From Plasmodium brasilianum (taxonomy: Eukaryota; Apicomplexa; Aconoidasida; Haemosporida; Plasmodiidae): a stretch of 64,000 bases of DNA. The notes beneath the pieces are model-generated. The model saw only the letters and a program-made list of their open reading frames with translations. It searched no databases and had not been told where the DNA came from. The stretch lies in the NCBI RefSeq assembly GCF_023973825.1, contig NC_090122.1:1473630-1537629 (forward strand). The letters are read 5' to 3'. The translations under genes and the position numbers were made by a program. This document shows, piece by piece, positions 63,766-64,000 of the stretch (position 1 is the stretch's first letter; every line of letters begins with the position of its first letter).

Positions 63766-64000
63766 CTGTAAAATGAACAGACGAAAGGATGTTTATTTTT
63801 ATATGTGTATATGCACATCATATGTGTATATATTTATACCCGGGACAAGGTTGAAAAAAAAAAAAAAAAAAAAAATTATGAACAGTTAAGGTGTTTTAAT
63901 TTAAATAAAAATGTATACAACACAAGTAAATGTGTATGTGTGTGTGTGTGTGTGTGTGCAAATTATAATACGCATTAAAGGTAAGAATAAATTACAGTAT

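Larger units (their letters stand above)
62241..64000. other. Right-edge region, mostly non-coding, with possible exons
   Basis: It contains poly-A/T, AACAAAAATGTAGC repeats (62620-62695), a (TGTA)n tract at 62856-62950, and degenerate TAATGTTAAAAATAA repeats at 63360-63500. GC-richer patches at 63130-63190, 63240-63305 and 63670-63770 carry splice-like signals. A (TG)n run lies at 63931-63959. Possible minus-strand exons are listed separately. Confidence 0.5.

Overview
The window is nuclear DNA from a malaria parasite (Plasmodium). The evidence is very AT-rich sequence with long poly(dA), poly(dT) and (AT)n tracts between genes, Asn/Lys-rich proteins with homopolymer and tandem-repeat inserts, short T-rich introns with GTAAGT-like donors, and a set of typical apicomplexan genes. 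From memory, the order CCCH zinc finger, RNA polymerase I subunit 2, delta-COP, MORN-type protein, PP2C phosphatase resembles P. falciparum chromosome 11. The intergenic DNA looks less extreme than P. falciparum, so a non-falciparum species such as P. malariae or P. ovale is my guess. I could not check this.

Layout, left to right. 1394-9088 (+): a 2564-aa low-complexity protein. 9648-11031 (-): a six-exon gene for a 174-aa protein of unknown function. 13123-18637 (+): a SERAC1/DUF676-type alpha/beta hydrolase with a C-terminal exon. 20428-26381 (-): a three-finger CCCH protein. 26.4-32.3 kb: a large intergenic stretch with candidate small spliced genes. 32350-37499 (-): RNA polymerase I second-largest subunit (RPA2/RPA135). 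37883-38347 (+): a candidate small spliced gene divergent from it. Then on + delta-COP (39686-41161), a MORN-like protein (43115-45292) and a seven-exon MPDU1/PQ-loop gene (46007-48043). Then on - a membrane-anchored PP2C phosphatase (50407-53793), a candidate microprotein (54724-55199), an RCC1-propeller protein (56223-about 59217) and a polytopic membrane protein (61011-62240). The right edge may hold exons of another minus-strand gene.

Functional themes are core eukaryotic housekeeping: rRNA transcription (RPA2), COPI vesicle coat (delta-COP), use of dolichol-phosphate sugars in the ER (MPDU1), lipid/ester hydrolysis, RNA binding and signalling. I see no mobile element, CRISPR array, tRNA or rRNA gene, and no operon-like system.

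Two observations stand out. First, three large genes (hydrolase, CCCH protein, RPA2) are each broken by one frameshift inside an A-homopolymer, and all three are restored by the same change, one extra A (or two fewer). The rebuilt lengths are 1596, 1984 and 1612 codons. This looks like systematic homopolymer under-calling, with poly(A) slippage as the biological alternative. Second, several spliced genes become visible only when exon phases are worked out by hand.
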